Assembly (NCBI RefSeq): GCF_032193765.1
Contig: NZ_JAVBIJ010000001.1
Coordinates: 3,038,001-3,102,000 of the forward strand
Length of the DNA stretch: 64,000 nucleotides
Direction of reading: 5' to 3'
From: Rhodoferax potami
Lineage (GTDB): Bacteria > Pseudomonadota > Gammaproteobacteria > Burkholderiales > Burkholderiaceae_C
Shown here piece by piece: positions 7,784-17,299 of the stretch. Position 1 is the first letter of the stretch. Every line of letters starts with the position of its first letter. The position numbers and the translations under genes are program-made. Under the pieces are notes generated by a model. The model saw only the letters and a program-made list of their open reading frames with translations, made no database searches and had not been told where the DNA came from.

Positions 7784-9286
7784 ATGAACGCCCCACTTGA
7801 TCCAACCGCCCGGGAAATGCTACAAAAAAGAGAGCTTCTAGCGCAGATACTGCCTGCGCTAGAGGCCTATTTACCTAAGCATGCGCTGCTCTACCAGACC
7901 GAAGACACCACGCCTTATGAATGCGACGGCCTGACCGCCTACCGCCAGCGCCCGCTGATGGTGGCCCTGCCGGAAACTGAAGAGCAGGTGGCTGCGGTGT
8001 TGCGGGTGTGTCATGGCTTAAATGTGCCGGTGGTGGCCCGCGGCGCGGGCACTGGCCTGTCCGGTGGTGCCATGCCCCATGCTTTAGGGGTCACTCTCTC
8101 GCTGGCCAAGTTCAACAAAATCCTGAAGGTGGATAAGCGCAGTCGTACGGCGGTGGTGCAGTGCGGCGTGCGCAACCTGGCCATCAGTGAAGCGGCCGCA
8201 CCCTATGGTCTGTATTACGCGCCGGACCCCAGCAGCCAGATTGCCTGCACGATTGGTGGCAACGTGGCCGAGAACTCAGGCGGCGTGCACTGCCTGAAAT
8301 ACGGCCTGACGCTGCACAACGTGCTCAAGGTGCGCGGCTTCACTATGGAAGGCGAGCCCATCGAGTTTGGTGGCGACGCGCTCGACGCCCCCGGCTACGA
8401 CCTGATGAGCGTGGTGGTCGGCAGCGAGGGCATGCTGGCCGTGACCACCGAGGTCACTGTCAAGCTGGTGCCCAAGCCCCAGCTGGCCCGCTGCATCATG
8501 GCCAGCTTTGACGACCTGCGCAAAGCGGGCGATGCGGTGGCCGCGGTGATCGCCGCCGGCATCATCCCCGCCGGGCTGGAGATGATGGACAAGCCCATGA
8601 CCGCCGCGGTGGAAGACTTTGTGCACGCGGGCTATGACCTGAGCGCCGAAGCCATTCTGCTGTGCGAAAGCGACGGCACCCCCGAAGAAGTGGAAGAAGA
8701 AATCGGGCGCATGAGTGAAGTGCTGCGCGCAGCCGGTGCTACCGGCATTGCGGTGAGCAACAGCGAGGCCGAGCGCCTGCGCTTTTGGAGCGGGCGCAAA
8801 AACGCCTTCCCCGCCAGTGGCCGCATCAGCCCTGACTACATGTGCATGGACAGCACCATTCCCCGCGCTCGGCTGGCCGACATCCTGCTAGCCATTGCAG
8901 AGATGGAGAAGAAATACCAGCTGCGATGCGCCAACGTGTTCCACGCCGGTGACGGCAACCTGCACCCGCTGATCTTGTTTGATGCGAATGACCCCGACCA
9001 GCTGCGCCGCTGCGAGCTGTTCGGTGCCGAAATTCTGGAGGCCAGCGTGGCCATGGGCGGCACGGTGACCGGCGAACACGGCGTGGGGATCGAGAAGCTC
9101 AACAGCATGTGCGTGCAGTTCAGCGCCGAAGAAAATGCCCAGATGTTTGCGCTGAAGGCCGCCTTCGACCCGCAGGGGCTACTCAACCCGGGCAAGGTCA
9201 TTCCCACGTTGCAGCGCTGCGCCGAATACGGCAAAGAGCTAGTGCGCGGCGGCAAGCTCAAGCACCCCGACCTGCCGCGCTTTTAG
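7784..9286 (+). CDS. glcD: FAD-linked oxidase, GlcD / D-lactate dehydrogenase type
   Basis: This 500-residue protein is the usual length for GlcD. An FAD-binding type-4 domain (about 55-235, with ARGAGTGLSGGAMP and the IGGNVAENSGGV segment) is followed by a C-terminal oxidase domain with HAGDGNLHPL and GTVTGEHGVG. It oxidises a 2-hydroxyacid such as glycolate or D-lactate. No glcE or glcF follows, so a stand-alone D-lactate (or other D-2-hydroxyacid) dehydrogenase is as likely as a glycolate oxidase subunit. Residues 12-28 are encoded by a copy of the 47-bp dispersed repeat, in frame. Confidence 0.8.
   Translation: MNAPLDPTAREMLQKRELLAQILPALEAYLPKHALLYQTEDTTPYECDGLTAYRQRPLMVALPETEEQVAAVLRVCHGLNVPVVARGAGTGLSGGAMPHALGVTLSLAKFNKILKVDKRSRTAVVQCGVRNLAISEAAAPYGLYYAPDPSSQIACTIGGNVAENSGGVHCLKYGLTLHNVLKVRGFTMEGEPIEFGGDALDAPGYDLMSVVVGSEGMLAVTTEVTVKLVPKPQLARCIMASFDDLRKAGDAVAAVIAAGIIPAGLEMMDKPMTAAVEDFVHAGYDLSAEAILLCESDGTPEEVEEEIGRMSEVLRAAGATGIAVSNSEAERLRFWSGRKNAFPASGRISPDYMCMDSTIPRARLADILLAIAEMEKKYQLRCANVFHAGDGNLHPLILFDANDPDQLRRCELFGAEILEASVAMGGTVTGEHGVGIEKLNSMCVQFSAEENAQMFALKAAFDPQGLLNPGKVIPTLQRCAEYGKELVRGGKLKHPDLPRF
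7819..7865 (+). repeat. 47-bp dispersed repeat, copy inside glcD
   Basis: It begins GCTACAAAAA and contains AGCTTCTAGCGCA and TGCGCTAGAGG at the positions expected for the family. It encodes roughly residues 12-28 of the GlcD-type protein (MLQKRELLAQ and onward) without a stop. It aligns over all 47 bases without gaps with the intergenic copy at 50915-50961. Confidence 0.7.
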
Positions 9287-9294
9287 CGCAGGGA

Positions 9295-9705
9295 TCAGAA
9301 CTTCGAACTGACGACGAAGTTGATCGCCCCGGACTCGCCGACAAACGCTTGGTACTGAAAAGACTGACCGGCCGCTGTGGTGTGGACCGAGCGCCATTGG
9401 GCGATCAGGCTTTTGCCGGTGGGGTCGTAGGCGAGCTCCAAGGGGCTGTTGCTGAACGAGGTCAGGGACACGCCTATTTTTTTGCGGGCACCGTCATACC
9501 GGGTATCGAAGGCCACCACGGTGTTGTGCAGTAGCAGCCCGATCGACTTACGCTCCGCCACCGCCTTGTCGAGCAAGCTGCGGTCCGATTGATTGAGCGA
9601 AGGCGCCGCACCCGAAGGCAGGCGGGTCAGGGAGATGGCCTCCTGGCCAAAGGCCTGGCTCGTCAAGCTGGCGCACAAGGCAACTGCAAAGACTGGGTGG
9701 TTCAT
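9295..9705 (-). CDS. Secreted hypothetical protein
   Basis: This 136-residue protein begins at ATG 9705, preceded by a strong GGAGGG. An N-terminal signal peptide (residues 1-20, NHPVFAVALCASLTSQAFG) suggests export to the periplasm. The mature part has no cysteine and no motif I recognise. Its C-terminal half looks beta-rich (alternating polar/hydrophobic residues ending FVVSSKF). It is convergent with glcD, with only 8 bases between them. No function is assigned. Confidence 0.6.
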   Translation of the reverse strand: MNHPVFAVALCASLTSQAFGQEAISLTRLPSGAAPSLNQSDRSLLDKAVAERKSIGLLLHNTVVAFDTRYDGARKKIGVSLTSFSNSPLELAYDPTGKSLIAQWRSVHTTAAGQSFQYQAFVGESGAINFVVSSKF

Positions 9706-9851
9706 CGGGCCCTCCTGACACACGCAGGAGCCCAATGTCGCACAGCCGTCGCGGCTTGAAAAGCGCTAATTGGCGGTATTTTGCAACGTGGTGTTGCGCT
9801 TACCGCCCGGCCCGCAGCGCGCAGGCGGCTCTAAAAATCAAGCCAAATAGG

Positions 9852-9898
9852 CACCTAGCCCTTATAAAAACTGCGCCACCAGCTATGAATTACATAGC
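9852..9898 (-). repeat. 47-bp dispersed repeat, intergenic copy
   Basis: On the minus strand it begins GCTATGTAATTCATAGC, a near-palindromic head, then has GGCGCA and ends AAGGGCTAGG. It sits in the 195-base gap between the secreted hypothetical protein and the PhyH-type gene, directly behind the latter's stop codon. It may act as a processing or termination structure, which is untested. Confidence 0.75.
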
Positions 9899-9900
9899 AA

Positions 9901-10755
9901 TCAAACCACAAAACCCCGCACCGGGTCCGCTGCGCTGCGCTGCAGCCAGTTACTCGCGGCATAGGTGGTGCTCGCATCGGTCACATGCAGGGTGTAGGCA
10001 TGGCGGGACACGGCAGAGCGATTCGGTGCACTGTAGTGCGGCAGCAAGCCATGGAACACCACCAAAGCGCCAGCCTGAACCTCCAGGGGCACCGCGTTGA
10101 CATTGCTGGCAGGCCACGGGGTGCTGTCGAGCTTGCGCATGGTGATGGTGTCGCCCTCGCGCTCGAAGCGCTCCCGCAACACGCCGCGGGGGCCCCGGTG
10201 GCCGCCTGGCTCGGTCCAGAGGCAGCCGTTACTCAAGGTGGCGTCTTCGAGGGCAAACCAGAAGGTGGTCACGCTGATGGGGGTGGTGTCAAAAAAGGTG
10301 GCATCCTGGTGCCAACCCACTTCGCCACCGATGCCGGGTTGCTTGAAGATATACATCGACTGCCAGACTTGCGGCTGGGTCAGCCCGAGATCGGCCGCCA
10401 ACTCTGCCAACGCAGGCCCATGCGAAAAGGCCTCGAACACCGGGTCCTTGTCGTGCATCGCATGGCCGATTTTGTTGATCGAGAGCGCCTTGGCCTGTCG
10501 CAAGGCGCCGTTTGCATCGAACGCCTCTTCTTCAAAAAAGCAGCTGATGCGATCGGCCGAGTTCAAAAAGTAATGGTCCACCTTGCGCGCCTGCTCATTG
10601 GTGGTGAAAATGGTGCGGCTCTCAGCCGGATCGAAGGCGTCCACGATGGCTTCTGCCCGCGCGCGCAGGGCTGCAATCTCGGCCTTGGATTTGAAGTCGG
10701 GGAGGATCAGGTAGCCGTCTTCCGCGTAGCGGATTTTCTGTTCAGAGGTAAGCAT
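9901..10755 (-). CDS. Phytanoyl-CoA dioxygenase (PhyH) family protein
   Basis: This 284-residue Fe(II)/2-oxoglutarate oxygenase carries the facial-triad motif HxD in WHQDATFF (His149, Asp151). A distal His (235 or 240, in FHGLLPHYS) and an Arg (R251, in SRHAY) probably bind the 2-oxoglutarate carboxylate. The fold is double-stranded beta-helix, as in phytanoyl-CoA hydroxylases and ectoine hydroxylase. Bacterial members act on many small molecules and no pathway partner is adjacent, so the substrate is unknown. It is divergent from the asparaginase gene. Confidence 0.82.
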   Translation of the reverse strand: MLTSEQKIRYAEDGYLILPDFKSKAEIAALRARAEAIVDAFDPAESRTIFTTNEQARKVDHYFLNSADRISCFFEEEAFDANGALRQAKALSINKIGHAMHDKDPVFEAFSHGPALAELAADLGLTQPQVWQSMYIFKQPGIGGEVGWHQDATFFDTTPISVTTFWFALEDATLSNGCLWTEPGGHRGPRGVLRERFEREGDTITMRKLDSTPWPASNVNAVPLEVQAGALVVFHGLLPHYSAPNRSAVSRHAYTLHVTDASTTYAASNWLQRSAADPVRGFVV

Positions 10756-10858
10756 GGGCTATGCAGAGGTTGGCAGTGTAGATAGCGTTTCAGTATAGAC
10801 AGCCCGGGCAAGGGAATGCGCAAATTCGGATACGCTTGTGTGCAGGAGATACACGCAC

Positions 10859-11866
10859 TTGAACCTCACACCCCTGATCCAACTCACCCGCGGCGGCACT
10901 CCCGAGTGCCTGCATTTCGGCGCGGTCGCTGTGACCAACCGCCTCGGACAACTCACGGCCTTTGCCGGTGACCCGCACTTGGTGACCTTTACCCGGTCCA
11001 CCCTCAAGGCGCTGCAAGCGCTGCCTTTTGTCGAAGCGGGTGGCCCCGCGACCTTTGGCTTCACCCAGGCTGAAAACGCCCTGCTCTGCGCCAGCCACAA
11101 CGGCGAGGCCATGCACGTGGATGCCGCCGTCAGCATGTTGGGCAAATCGGGCAACACCTATCAGACCCTGCGCTGCGGCTGCCATGTGCCACTGCTGTTC
11201 ACCTACTTTGACAAAGGCGCCCCCGAGGGCGCCACCTACACCGAAGCCCACAACAACTGCAGCGGCAAGCACGCCGGCTTTGTGGCCTATTGCGTGCAGC
11301 ACGACTTGCCCTTGGACGACTACACCGCCCCCGACCATCCGCTGCAGCAAGCCATTGCCCGTGATGTTGCCCGCGCCGTCGGCATGGACGTGCAAGACAT
11401 GCCGCGCGGCATTGACGGATGCTCTGCACCCAACTTTGCCATGCCCTTGTCCAAGCTCGCGACCGGCTATGCGCGCCTGGCCAGTGGCGCGCAGGATGCG
11501 GAGTTCGGCGCCAGCTTTGCACTCTTGAGCGAGGCTATGACCGCCTACCCCGAGATGGTGAGCGGCACAGGGCGTAACGACCTGGACTTCATGCGCGTGG
11601 GCCGGGGCGACTGGGTCAGCAAGGTCGGTGCCGACGGTGTGCAGGTGGTCGGCAGCAAAAGCCGTGGCGAGGCTTTTGCCCTCAAGATCATTGACGGCAA
11701 CAAACCCGCCCTGTTTGCCGCCAGCGTCGAGGTGCTAGACCAACTGGGTTGGCTGGATGATGCGCAACGCGCCGCACTGAAGCCCTGGCGCGCTGCCGAA
11801 ATCCGCAACGCACGCGGCCTGCTGGTTGGCGAGCGACTTCCCGTATTCCAGTTACAAACACCATGA
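10859..11866 (+). CDS. Asparaginase, asparaginase II (thermolabile) family
   Basis: A protein of 335 residues from a TTG start at 10859. I chose it because AGGAG(A) at 10844-10849 is correctly spaced and the family N-terminus (PLIQLTRGG...ECLHFGA) follows. A GTG at 10838 is the alternative, but it lies ahead of the ribosome-binding site. It belongs to the asparaginase II group, unrelated to E. coli AnsA/AnsB, and carries CSGKHAGFVAYC and MVSGTGRND. The predicted reaction is L-asparagine to aspartate plus ammonia. Its stop codon overlaps the arginase start (ATGA), which implies translational coupling and joint nitrogen release. Confidence 0.82.
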   Translation: MNLTPLIQLTRGGTPECLHFGAVAVTNRLGQLTAFAGDPHLVTFTRSTLKALQALPFVEAGGPATFGFTQAENALLCASHNGEAMHVDAAVSMLGKSGNTYQTLRCGCHVPLLFTYFDKGAPEGATYTEAHNNCSGKHAGFVAYCVQHDLPLDDYTAPDHPLQQAIARDVARAVGMDVQDMPRGIDGCSAPNFAMPLSKLATGYARLASGAQDAEFGASFALLSEAMTAYPEMVSGTGRNDLDFMRVGRGDWVSKVGADGVQVVGSKSRGEAFALKIIDGNKPALFAASVEVLDQLGWLDDAQRAALKPWRAAEIRNARGLLVGERLPVFQLQTP

Positions 11867-12777
11867 ACCACAAGATCAGCCTGATAGGCGCACCTACCGA
11901 CATCGGCGCGGGCAGCCGTGGCGCCAGCATGGGCCCGGAAGCCCTGCGCGTAGCCAACATCACCAGCGTGCTGCAAAGCCATGGCCTGGAAGTGCTGGAC
12001 AAGGGCAACCTGAGCGGCCCGAGTAACCCGTGGCAACCCCCTGTCAATGGGTACCGCCATTTGCCTGAAGTGACCGCCTGGAACCGCAGCCTACATGACG
12101 CGGTCTACACCGAGTTGCAAGACGGGCGCATGCCCATCGTGCTGGGCGGGGACCACTGCCTGGGTATCGGCTCGATCAGCGCCGTGGCCCGCCACTGCCG
12201 CGACACCGGCAAAAAGCTGCGGGTGCTGTGGCTGGACGCCCATGCCGACTTCAACACCAACACGCTCACCCCGAGCGGCAACATCCATGGCATGCCCGTG
12301 GCCTGCCTTTGCGGCTTCGGCCCGCAGGAGTTGATCGAGATTGGCGGTCATGTGCCGGCGATCTCACCCAAGTGGGTACGCCAAATCGGTATCCGCAGTG
12401 TGGATGAAGGCGAAAAGCGCTTCGTGCATGAGCAGAACATAGAAGTGTTCGACATGCGCTACATCGACGAGATGGGCATGCGCTCCGCCATGGAGCTGGC
12501 CCTCGCCCTGATGGACAGCAACACCCACCTGCATGTGAGCTTTGATGTCGACTTTTTGGATCCGGATATCGCACCCGGCGTAGGTACCACCGTGCGGGGC
12601 GGCCCTACCTACCGCGAAGCGCAGCTCTGCATGGAAATGATTGCAGACACCGGGCGCATGGGCAGCCTTGATGTGTTCGAACTGAACCCCGCGCTCGATG
12701 AACGTAATCGCACCGCCGAAGTGGCGGTAGATTTGATCGAATCCCTGTTCGGGAAAAGTACCTTAATGCGAAAGTAG
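11863..12777 (+). CDS. rocF: Arginase
   Basis: This 304-residue ureohydrolase has a complete two-manganese site: His98 in GGDH, Asp125, His127 and Asp129 in DAHADFN, and Asp228 and Asp230 in SFDVDFLDPD. The GPEALR segment near residue 25 and FELNP-type C-terminal segment are those of arginases proper rather than agmatinases. It hydrolyses L-arginine to ornithine and urea. It overlaps the asparaginase gene by 4 bases and runs 15 bases into the convergent chemoreceptor gene. No urease or ornithine-catabolic gene lies nearby. Confidence 0.9.
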   Translation: MNHKISLIGAPTDIGAGSRGASMGPEALRVANITSVLQSHGLEVLDKGNLSGPSNPWQPPVNGYRHLPEVTAWNRSLHDAVYTELQDGRMPIVLGGDHCLGIGSISAVARHCRDTGKKLRVLWLDAHADFNTNTLTPSGNIHGMPVACLCGFGPQELIEIGGHVPAISPKWVRQIGIRSVDEGEKRFVHEQNIEVFDMRYIDEMGMRSAMELALALMDSNTHLHVSFDVDFLDPDIAPGVGTTVRGGPTYREAQLCMEMIADTGRMGSLDVFELNPALDERNRTAEVAVDLIESLFGKSTLMRK

Positions 12778-14769
12778 GCGGGTGGACGAGTGACCGGCAT
12801 CGTTGCCGGTCCGGAACACCGCTACGGTATTGACCAGCTCGCCCGCCTGGGTGCGCAAACTGCTCGCTGCGGCAGCCATTTGCTCGACCAGTGCGGCGTT
12901 CTGTTGGGTGGTCTGGTCCATCTGGTTCACCGCGTCGCTCACTTGGTGCACACCGGCGCTCTGCTCGGAGCTCGCCGCCGTGATCTCACCCATGATGTCA
13001 TTCACCCGCCGGATCGACGCGACCACCTCGGTCATGGTCTCACCCGCCTGGTTCACCAGCTTGGTGCCCTGCTCCACACGGCCGACGCTGTCATCAATCA
13101 GGCCCTTGATCTCTTTGGCCGCCTCGGCACTCCGGCCTGCCAGTGAGCGCACCTCGCTGGCCACCACCGCAAAGCCACGGCCTTGCTCACCCGCACGCGC
13201 CGCCTCGACTGCAGCATTCAAGGCCAGGATGTTGGTTTGGAAGGCAATGCCGTCGATCACACCGATGATGTCGGCAATCCGTGCCGAGGACTGGTTGATG
13301 CCCTTCATGGTCTCCACCACCTGGTCCATCACCTTGCCACCGCGCAGGGCCACGTCTGACGCGTTCACAGCCATCTGGTTGGCTTGGCGCGCGTTGTCCA
13401 CGTTGTGGTTCACAGTGCTGCTCAGGGTGGCCATGCTGCTGGCAGTCTGCTGCAGCGCGCTGGCTTGCTGCTCGGTGCGCATCGACAGGTCGTGGTTGCC
13501 TTGGGCAATTTCGGAGCTGGCATTGGCCACACTCTCAGAGCCTTCGCGCACCGAAGACACCACACCAGCCAGGCCAGAGCCGATCTGGTTGATCGCTTCG
13601 ACCAGGCGCCCGATTTCATCCTGGCTCTGGGCCTTGATCTGCACCGTCAAGTCGCCGCTGGCGATTTGGCTGGCGGCAAGCTGCACCTGCTGCAATGGAA
13701 CCGACACCAGTCGCTTCACCATCACAAACAACACAATGGCCGTCAAGAGCACAACGCCCACGCCTACCGCAGCAAAAATATTCCGGATCTGACGCACCTC
13801 AGAAGTGAACTCATCCACATAGGCGCCGCCAGCGATCACCCAGTTGAGAGGCTTCAAGTGGCTGAAGGCCACCACCTTCTCACGCGCGGCAGAGTCTCCG
13901 AGTTCAGCGTTCTTCCAGGGGTAGCGGATGCTTCCGTTCTTTTGCTCTAGGATCTCTTTGATGAATTCGCGCCCGCTGGAGTCTTTGGAATCCAGGATGT
14001 TTTTGCCCTCTTGGGCGGGGTGCACGATCAGGTTGCCCAAATTGGGGCCCGTGCGGGCGTCCAGCACATAGAAGTAGCCGGTCTCGCCGATCTTCATAGC
14101 GCGGATCGTGTCTTTGAGTTGCTTCAGGTAGTTGCTGAAGTCCATGCCCACGAATGCCAACCCAACCACTTTGCCGGCAGTATTTTTGATCGGCTCATAG
14201 TGCGTCATGTACTGGCGGCCGAACAGGGTCGCCGGTCCGGCATAGGTCCCGCCTTCAATCACGGCTTTGTAGCCGGGGTGGGCGCGGTCAAGCAGTGTGC
14301 CCACCACACGTTCGCCCTTGTCGTTTTTCAGGGAAGTGCTCACCCGCACAAAGTCCGGGCCCGATGCCGCAAAGATGGTCGCAACCGCGCCGGTGGCCTC
14401 GGTGAATTGATCCACCACACTGAAATCCATATTGATGGGTTTGCCACCCAGAGCCAATGCTGGCGTGGGTTTGCCGGCAATGTCGATGCTCTCTCCGGTC
14501 AAATCAAACCCGGCACCGAGCCGCGCGTCAAACGTTTTGGCCAGAGTGACCGTACGGCTGCGCAAATCACTGTCGGTGGCCTCGACCAAAGACACGATGA
14601 GTTTGGTTTTCTCGGCGACCTCATCGCTGGCACGGGACTCCACCACGCGGACCAAGGTCACACCGATGCTTATCACGAGCAGGGCGACAAACACGCTCAC
14701 CATTGCCATCAAGCTCAAAGAGAGCTTGCTACCCACGCCTAAGCGGGAAAACCAGGAACTTTGCTGCAT
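12763..14769 (-). CDS. Methyl-accepting chemotaxis protein with periplasmic Cache domain
   Basis: This 668-residue chemoreceptor has a first membrane segment (about 14-40), a large periplasmic region (about 41-345) of double-Cache type with FDARLGAGFDL and YEPIKNTAGKVVGLAFVG, and a second membrane segment (about 346-368). A HAMP domain follows, then a signalling hairpin whose tip is the invariant [20 protein letters not shown] block. The Cache region suggests a small organic acid or amino acid ligand. There is no C-terminal NWETF-type pentapeptide, so methylation would not use CheR tethering. Its 3' end overlaps the arginase gene by 15 bases. Confidence 0.93.
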   Translation of the reverse strand: MQQSSWFSRLGVGSKLSLSLMAMVSVFVALLVISIGVTLVRVVESRASDEVAEKTKLIVSLVEATDSDLRSRTVTLAKTFDARLGAGFDLTGESIDIAGKPTPALALGGKPINMDFSVVDQFTEATGAVATIFAASGPDFVRVSTSLKNDKGERVVGTLLDRAHPGYKAVIEGGTYAGPATLFGRQYMTHYEPIKNTAGKVVGLAFVGMDFSNYLKQLKDTIRAMKIGETGYFYVLDARTGPNLGNLIVHPAQEGKNILDSKDSSGREFIKEILEQKNGSIRYPWKNAELGDSAAREKVVAFSHLKPLNWVIAGGAYVDEFTSEVRQIRNIFAAVGVGVVLLTAIVLFVMVKRLVSVPLQQVQLAASQIASGDLTVQIKAQSQDEIGRLVEAINQIGSGLAGVVSSVREGSESVANASSEIAQGNHDLSMRTEQQASALQQTASSMATLSSTVNHNVDNARQANQMAVNASDVALRGGKVMDQVVETMKGINQSSARIADIIGVIDGIAFQTNILALNAAVEAARAGEQGRGFAVVASEVRSLAGRSAEAAKEIKGLIDDSVGRVEQGTKLVNQAGETMTEVVASIRRVNDIMGEITAASSEQSAGVHQVSDAVNQMDQTTQQNAALVEQMAAAASSLRTQAGELVNTVAVFRTGNDAGHSSTRLLSH

Positions 14770-14964
14770 AGGGACTCCAATTCAGCGACCGACATCAGAC
14801 GCAACTTACAGATCTTAAATTTAATGGATTTAATGAAAAAAGCATAAAAACCGCACATTCCCATGAGGGCAAAAGGGTTTTTGGTTTGAAAATCCGGTCC
14901 TCCACCGAACCTGCCCTGTTCACACCGACAATCGCATCCTAACCATCTTTACCCCCTCTTGACC

Positions 14965-16178
14965 ATGACCACACTCGGAACGCCTCTCTCCCCCATGCGA
15001 CCAAAGTAATGCTGCTCGGCAGCGGTGAATTGGGCAAAGAAGTGTTGATTGCACTGCAACGCCTGGGGGTCGAGACCATTGCGGTGGATCGCTATGAGAA
15101 CGCGCCCGGTCAGCAAGTGGCCCACCACGCGCGCACGATCACCATGAGCGATCCAGCGCAGCTCAAGGCACTGATTGAAGCGGAGCGCCCCATGCTGGTG
15201 GTGCCGGAAATTGAAGCCATTGCCACGCCCATGCTCGAAGAGCTGGAGGCCGCAGGCACGGTGCGCGTGATTCCGACCGCCCGGGCCGCCCGCTTGACGA
15301 TGGACCGCGAAGGCATCCGACGCTTGGCAGCAGAAACATTGGGCCTGCCCACCAGCCCCTACCAGTTTTGTGACTCGCTGGCCGAGTTGCAGGCAGCGAT
15401 CGATGGCACAAACGGGCAAGGCATTGGCTACCCCTGTATCGTCAAACCGGTCATGAGCAGCTCCGGCAAAGGCCAAAGCAAAATTGACGGCCCGGAAGAT
15501 GTCCAAAAAGCATGGGACTACGCCATGGCCGGTGGCCGCGTCAGCCACGGCCGGGTCATTGTGGAAGGGTTTATCGATTTCGATTACGAAATCACCCAGC
15601 TCACCGTGCGCTCGGTCGGCGCAGATGGCCAGATCGTGACCAGCTTTTGCGACCCCATCGGGCACGTGCAGGTCAGTGGCGACTATGTCGAGAGCTGGCA
15701 GCCCATGCAAATGCACGCCGCTGCCCTGGAGCGCGCACGCGAAGTCTCCAAGGCGGTGACCGACAACCTGGGCGGGCAAGGCCTGTTTGGGGTAGAGCTG
15801 TTTGTCAAAGGCGAGCAGGTGTGGTTCAGCGAGGTCAGCCCCCGCCCCCACGACACCGGCTTGGTGACTCTGTGCACCCAGCACCAGAGCGAATTTGAGC
15901 TCCATGCCCGCGCGATTCTGGGCTTGCCGGTCGACACCTCTTTGCGCAATCCGGGCGCCAGTGCCGTGATTTACGGCGGGGCCGATGCCCAAGGCATGGT
16001 GTTTGACGGGGTGGACGAGGCCTTGGCAATCCCCGGCACCGATCTGCGCTTGTTCGGTAAACCCGAGAGCTTTACGAAGCGTCGAATGGGGGTCGCGCTA
16101 GCGCGGGCCGTGGACACCGACACCGCACGCAGCAACGCCAAGCTGGCTGCGTCGAAAGTAAAACCGCGCGTGGTTTAA
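14965..16178 (+). CDS. purT: Formate-dependent phosphoribosylglycinamide formyltransferase, apparent frameshift near the start
   Basis: The open frame from ATG 15009 encodes 389 residues of an ATP-grasp enzyme that makes formyl-GAR from formate, ATP and GAR. Motifs include [23 protein letters not shown] and [11 protein letters not shown]. The family normally starts about 15 residues earlier. That missing start is present: ATG 14965 gives [10 protein letters not shown], and the other frame continues [11 protein letters not shown]. The join needs one extra C in the C5 run at 14990-14994. This is either a sequencing/assembly error or a real deletion that forces a shortened start at 15009. Neither ATG has a good Shine-Dalgarno. 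Confidence 0.85.
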
Positions 16179-17206
16179 GCGGCGATCCGGTCGGCTGCTG
16201 GCAGCGGTATGGCGCGGGTCTCGCCATGCCGCATCAACCACACGTGCCCGGGTGCGAGATTGCGCTCGGCCAGCGCGATCGCAAGGTCGCGAGGGGGTTG
16301 ATCAAATGCCTCTTGGGTCAGCATGAAGGTGCCCCAATGCACTCCCATGGCGAGGGGCGCGTCCAGGTCCAGCAGCATCTGCACCGCATCGGCCGGATTC
16401 ACGTGCATAGGCTTCATGAAGTCGCGCGGCAGGTAAGCCCCGATGGGGAGCGCCACAAAATCCATACGCCCGATCCGCTGGCGGATAGCTTGAAAGTCAC
16501 GGCTGTAGCCGGTGTCCCCGGGGAACAAAAACCGCCAAGGTGCCGCGGGCGCTGCTTGCCACTCCAGGCAATAGCCGCCCCACAACGAGGCATTGGTGTC
16601 CCACGGAGTGCGCCGGCTCCAGTGTTGGGCCGGCGTGAAGTGCACCCGGATACCCTCTGCCACATCGAGCGACTCCCACCAGTCCAGCTCTTGCACCCGA
16701 GAAATGCCGCGCTGGTCAAACCAGGCTTTCAGTCCCTTAGGCACGATGAAGCGCGGCGTCTGACCGGCGGCCAGCAGGCCACGGATCGTGGCATCGCACA
16801 AATGGTCGTAATGGTTATGAGAGATCAACACCAGATCTATGCGGGGCAGCTGCGCGGGCGTCAGCGGCGCCTTTACACGGCGGCGGGCACCGACCCGGCC
16901 CCCCGGGCCGGCAAACTCTGCCAGCGTAGGGTCCATCAAGACATTCAGCCCCGCGACCTGCAGCAACACGGTCACATGCCCCAGCCAGGTCACCTGTGGT
17001 GACTCCGGCGCTTGCCGCAAAGCATAGTGGTTTACGGGTACGGTCCATGCGGCTTCAAAAGCCGCATAGCCTTGGTCTGGCGCGCGAAGCGGCTTGAAAT
17101 CACCGCGCAATGTGCGCCACAACATCTCGTACCAAGGGAAATTACCGAGCTGGACCTGTGGGTCCGAGTTGGAGAAGCGGTTCGGTACAGAGCGGTTGCC
17201 GGGCAT
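16175..17206 (-). CDS. Metallo-beta-lactamase-fold hydrolase, NAPE-PLD/UlaG-like
   Basis: The protein has 343 residues. The zinc-binding HxHxDH motif is SHNHYDH (His130, His132, Asp134, His135), with further ligands in [14 protein letters not shown] and GVHWGTF. The N-terminal half, with [12 protein letters not shown] and LNVLMDPTL, matches the family of N-acyl-phosphatidylethanolamine phospholipase D-like bacterial hydrolases. The substrate is unknown. It is convergent with purT, overlapping it by 4 bases. No signal peptide is seen, so it is probably cytoplasmic or membrane-peripheral. Confidence 0.83.
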   Translation of the reverse strand: MPGNRSVPNRFSNSDPQVQLGNFPWYEMLWRTLRGDFKPLRAPDQGYAAFEAAWTVPVNHYALRQAPESPQVTWLGHVTVLLQVAGLNVLMDPTLAEFAGPGGRVGARRRVKAPLTPAQLPRIDLVLISHNHYDHLCDATIRGLLAAGQTPRFIVPKGLKAWFDQRGISRVQELDWWESLDVAEGIRVHFTPAQHWSRRTPWDTNASLWGGYCLEWQAAPAAPWRFLFPGDTGYSRDFQAIRQRIGRMDFVALPIGAYLPRDFMKPMHVNPADAVQMLLDLDAPLAMGVHWGTFMLTQEAFDQPPRDLAIALAERNLAPGHVWLMRHGETRAIPLPAADRIAA

Positions 17207-17299
17207 CAGTCAAACGGAGGAGGTTGAAAGGCTGCCATCATGCCCCAAGGTGCCAGACCCGCCAGCCCCGCAGGGCGGCAGGCACTACGCCTGCTGGGG

